A DNA stretch of 5,982 nucleotides from Acidobacteriota bacterium (lineage in GTDB: Bacteria; Acidobacteriota; Vicinamibacteria; Vicinamibacterales; UBA823). Below the pieces are notes generated by a model. It had not been told where the DNA came from, did not search any database, and saw nothing but the letters and a program-made list of their open reading frames with translations. The stretch covers positions 2,190-8,171 of the forward strand of contig DODG01000237.1 of the NCBI GenBank assembly GCA_003509065.1. The letters are read 5' to 3'. The translations under genes and the position numbers were made by a program. Below are positions 5,842 through 5,982 of the stretch, one piece after another; the first letter of the stretch is position 1, and each line of letters opens with the position of its first letter.

Positions 5842-5982
5842 CTAATTCCCAGAAGCGCCCATAATCAATAGCTTCCTGAGCTGATCTGCAACTACTTCAA
5901 CTTCTCCGGACTGGAGATTTAATGGGTCAATCCACATACAGTTTGGAGGGTCTCGATAGTCTGCAGCTACGTAAACACGTGG
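5842..5982 (-). CDS. C-terminal end of an unrecognised protein, truncated by the window edge
   Basis: On the minus strand one frame is open from the right edge for 46 codons to a TAG at 5844-5842; the other two minus frames hit stops within about 20 codons. The peptide starts PRVYVAADYRDPPN, continues through WIDPLNLQSGEVEVVADQL and ends in RKLLIMGASGN. Its composition is that of a soluble folded protein, with a likely closing helix over VEVVADQLRKLL. I do not recognise the family from this fragment. It reads in the same direction as the ThDP decarboxylase gene, with 48 bases between its stop and that gene's TTG and no terminator in the gap, so the two are probably cotranscribed with this gene first. 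The C terminus is real if the frame is real; the start lies outside the window. Confidence 0.6.
   Translation of the reverse strand, partial: PRVYVAADYRDPPNCMWIDPLNLQSGEVEVVADQLRKLLIMGASGN

Overview
The window holds five coding regions. Two are cut by the window edges, and all but one can be placed in a protein family. Three of the four recognised genes are enzymes of small-molecule catabolism: a bifunctional class II aldolase/short-chain dehydrogenase (plus strand, 5' end missing), a mannonate dehydratase (UxuA)-family TIM-barrel enzyme (plus), and a thiamine-diphosphate decarboxylase resembling benzoylformate decarboxylase (minus). Between the first two sits a YaaA (DUF328/UPF0246) peroxide-stress-type gene. 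At the right edge, 46 codons of an unrecognised minus-strand gene lie just upstream of the ThDP enzyme and probably share its transcript.

Layout: 1-1839 aldolase/dehydrogenase (+); 1840-1996 spacer with a weak terminator-like hairpin and a possible promoter; 1997-2812 yaaA (+); 2813-3028 spacer with a good sigma70-type promoter and a short inverted repeat upstream of it; 3029-4027 UxuA-like gene (+); 4028-4134 convergent spacer without a convincing terminator; 4135-5793 ThDP enzyme (-), TTG start; 5842-5982 C-terminal end of an upstream minus-strand gene. No intergenic stretch exceeds 300 bases. I saw no tRNA, rRNA, CRISPR array, transposase or attachment site.

Organism: a free-living heterotrophic bacterium of moderate GC. 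The YaaA protein starts with an LLPPSEGK motif and has VSHWSKTLKG late on. As I recall the family, this is closer to actinobacterial members than to the proteobacterial ISPAKTL type. The aldolase/dehydrogenase fusion is common in Chloroflexota, Actinomycetota, Bacillota and alphaproteobacteria. An uncultured, perhaps aquatic, actinobacterial or chloroflexotal lineage would fit, but this is a weak inference.

How the genes may work together: the aldolase half would cleave a ketose 1-phosphate such as L-rhamnulose 1-phosphate, and the dehydrogenase half would oxidise the aldehyde formed. The UxuA-like enzyme would dehydrate a sugar acid such as D-mannonate. The ThDP enzyme would decarboxylate a 2-keto acid. 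This suggests a deoxysugar/uronic-acid utilisation neighbourhood, but each plus-strand gene appears to have its own spacer, so one operon is not shown. I found nothing that is clearly a previously undescribed system. The most useful second looks are the altered catalytic or cofactor-site residues in the SDR domain and the ThDP enzyme, the compact UxuA variant, and the truncated operon partner at the right edge.
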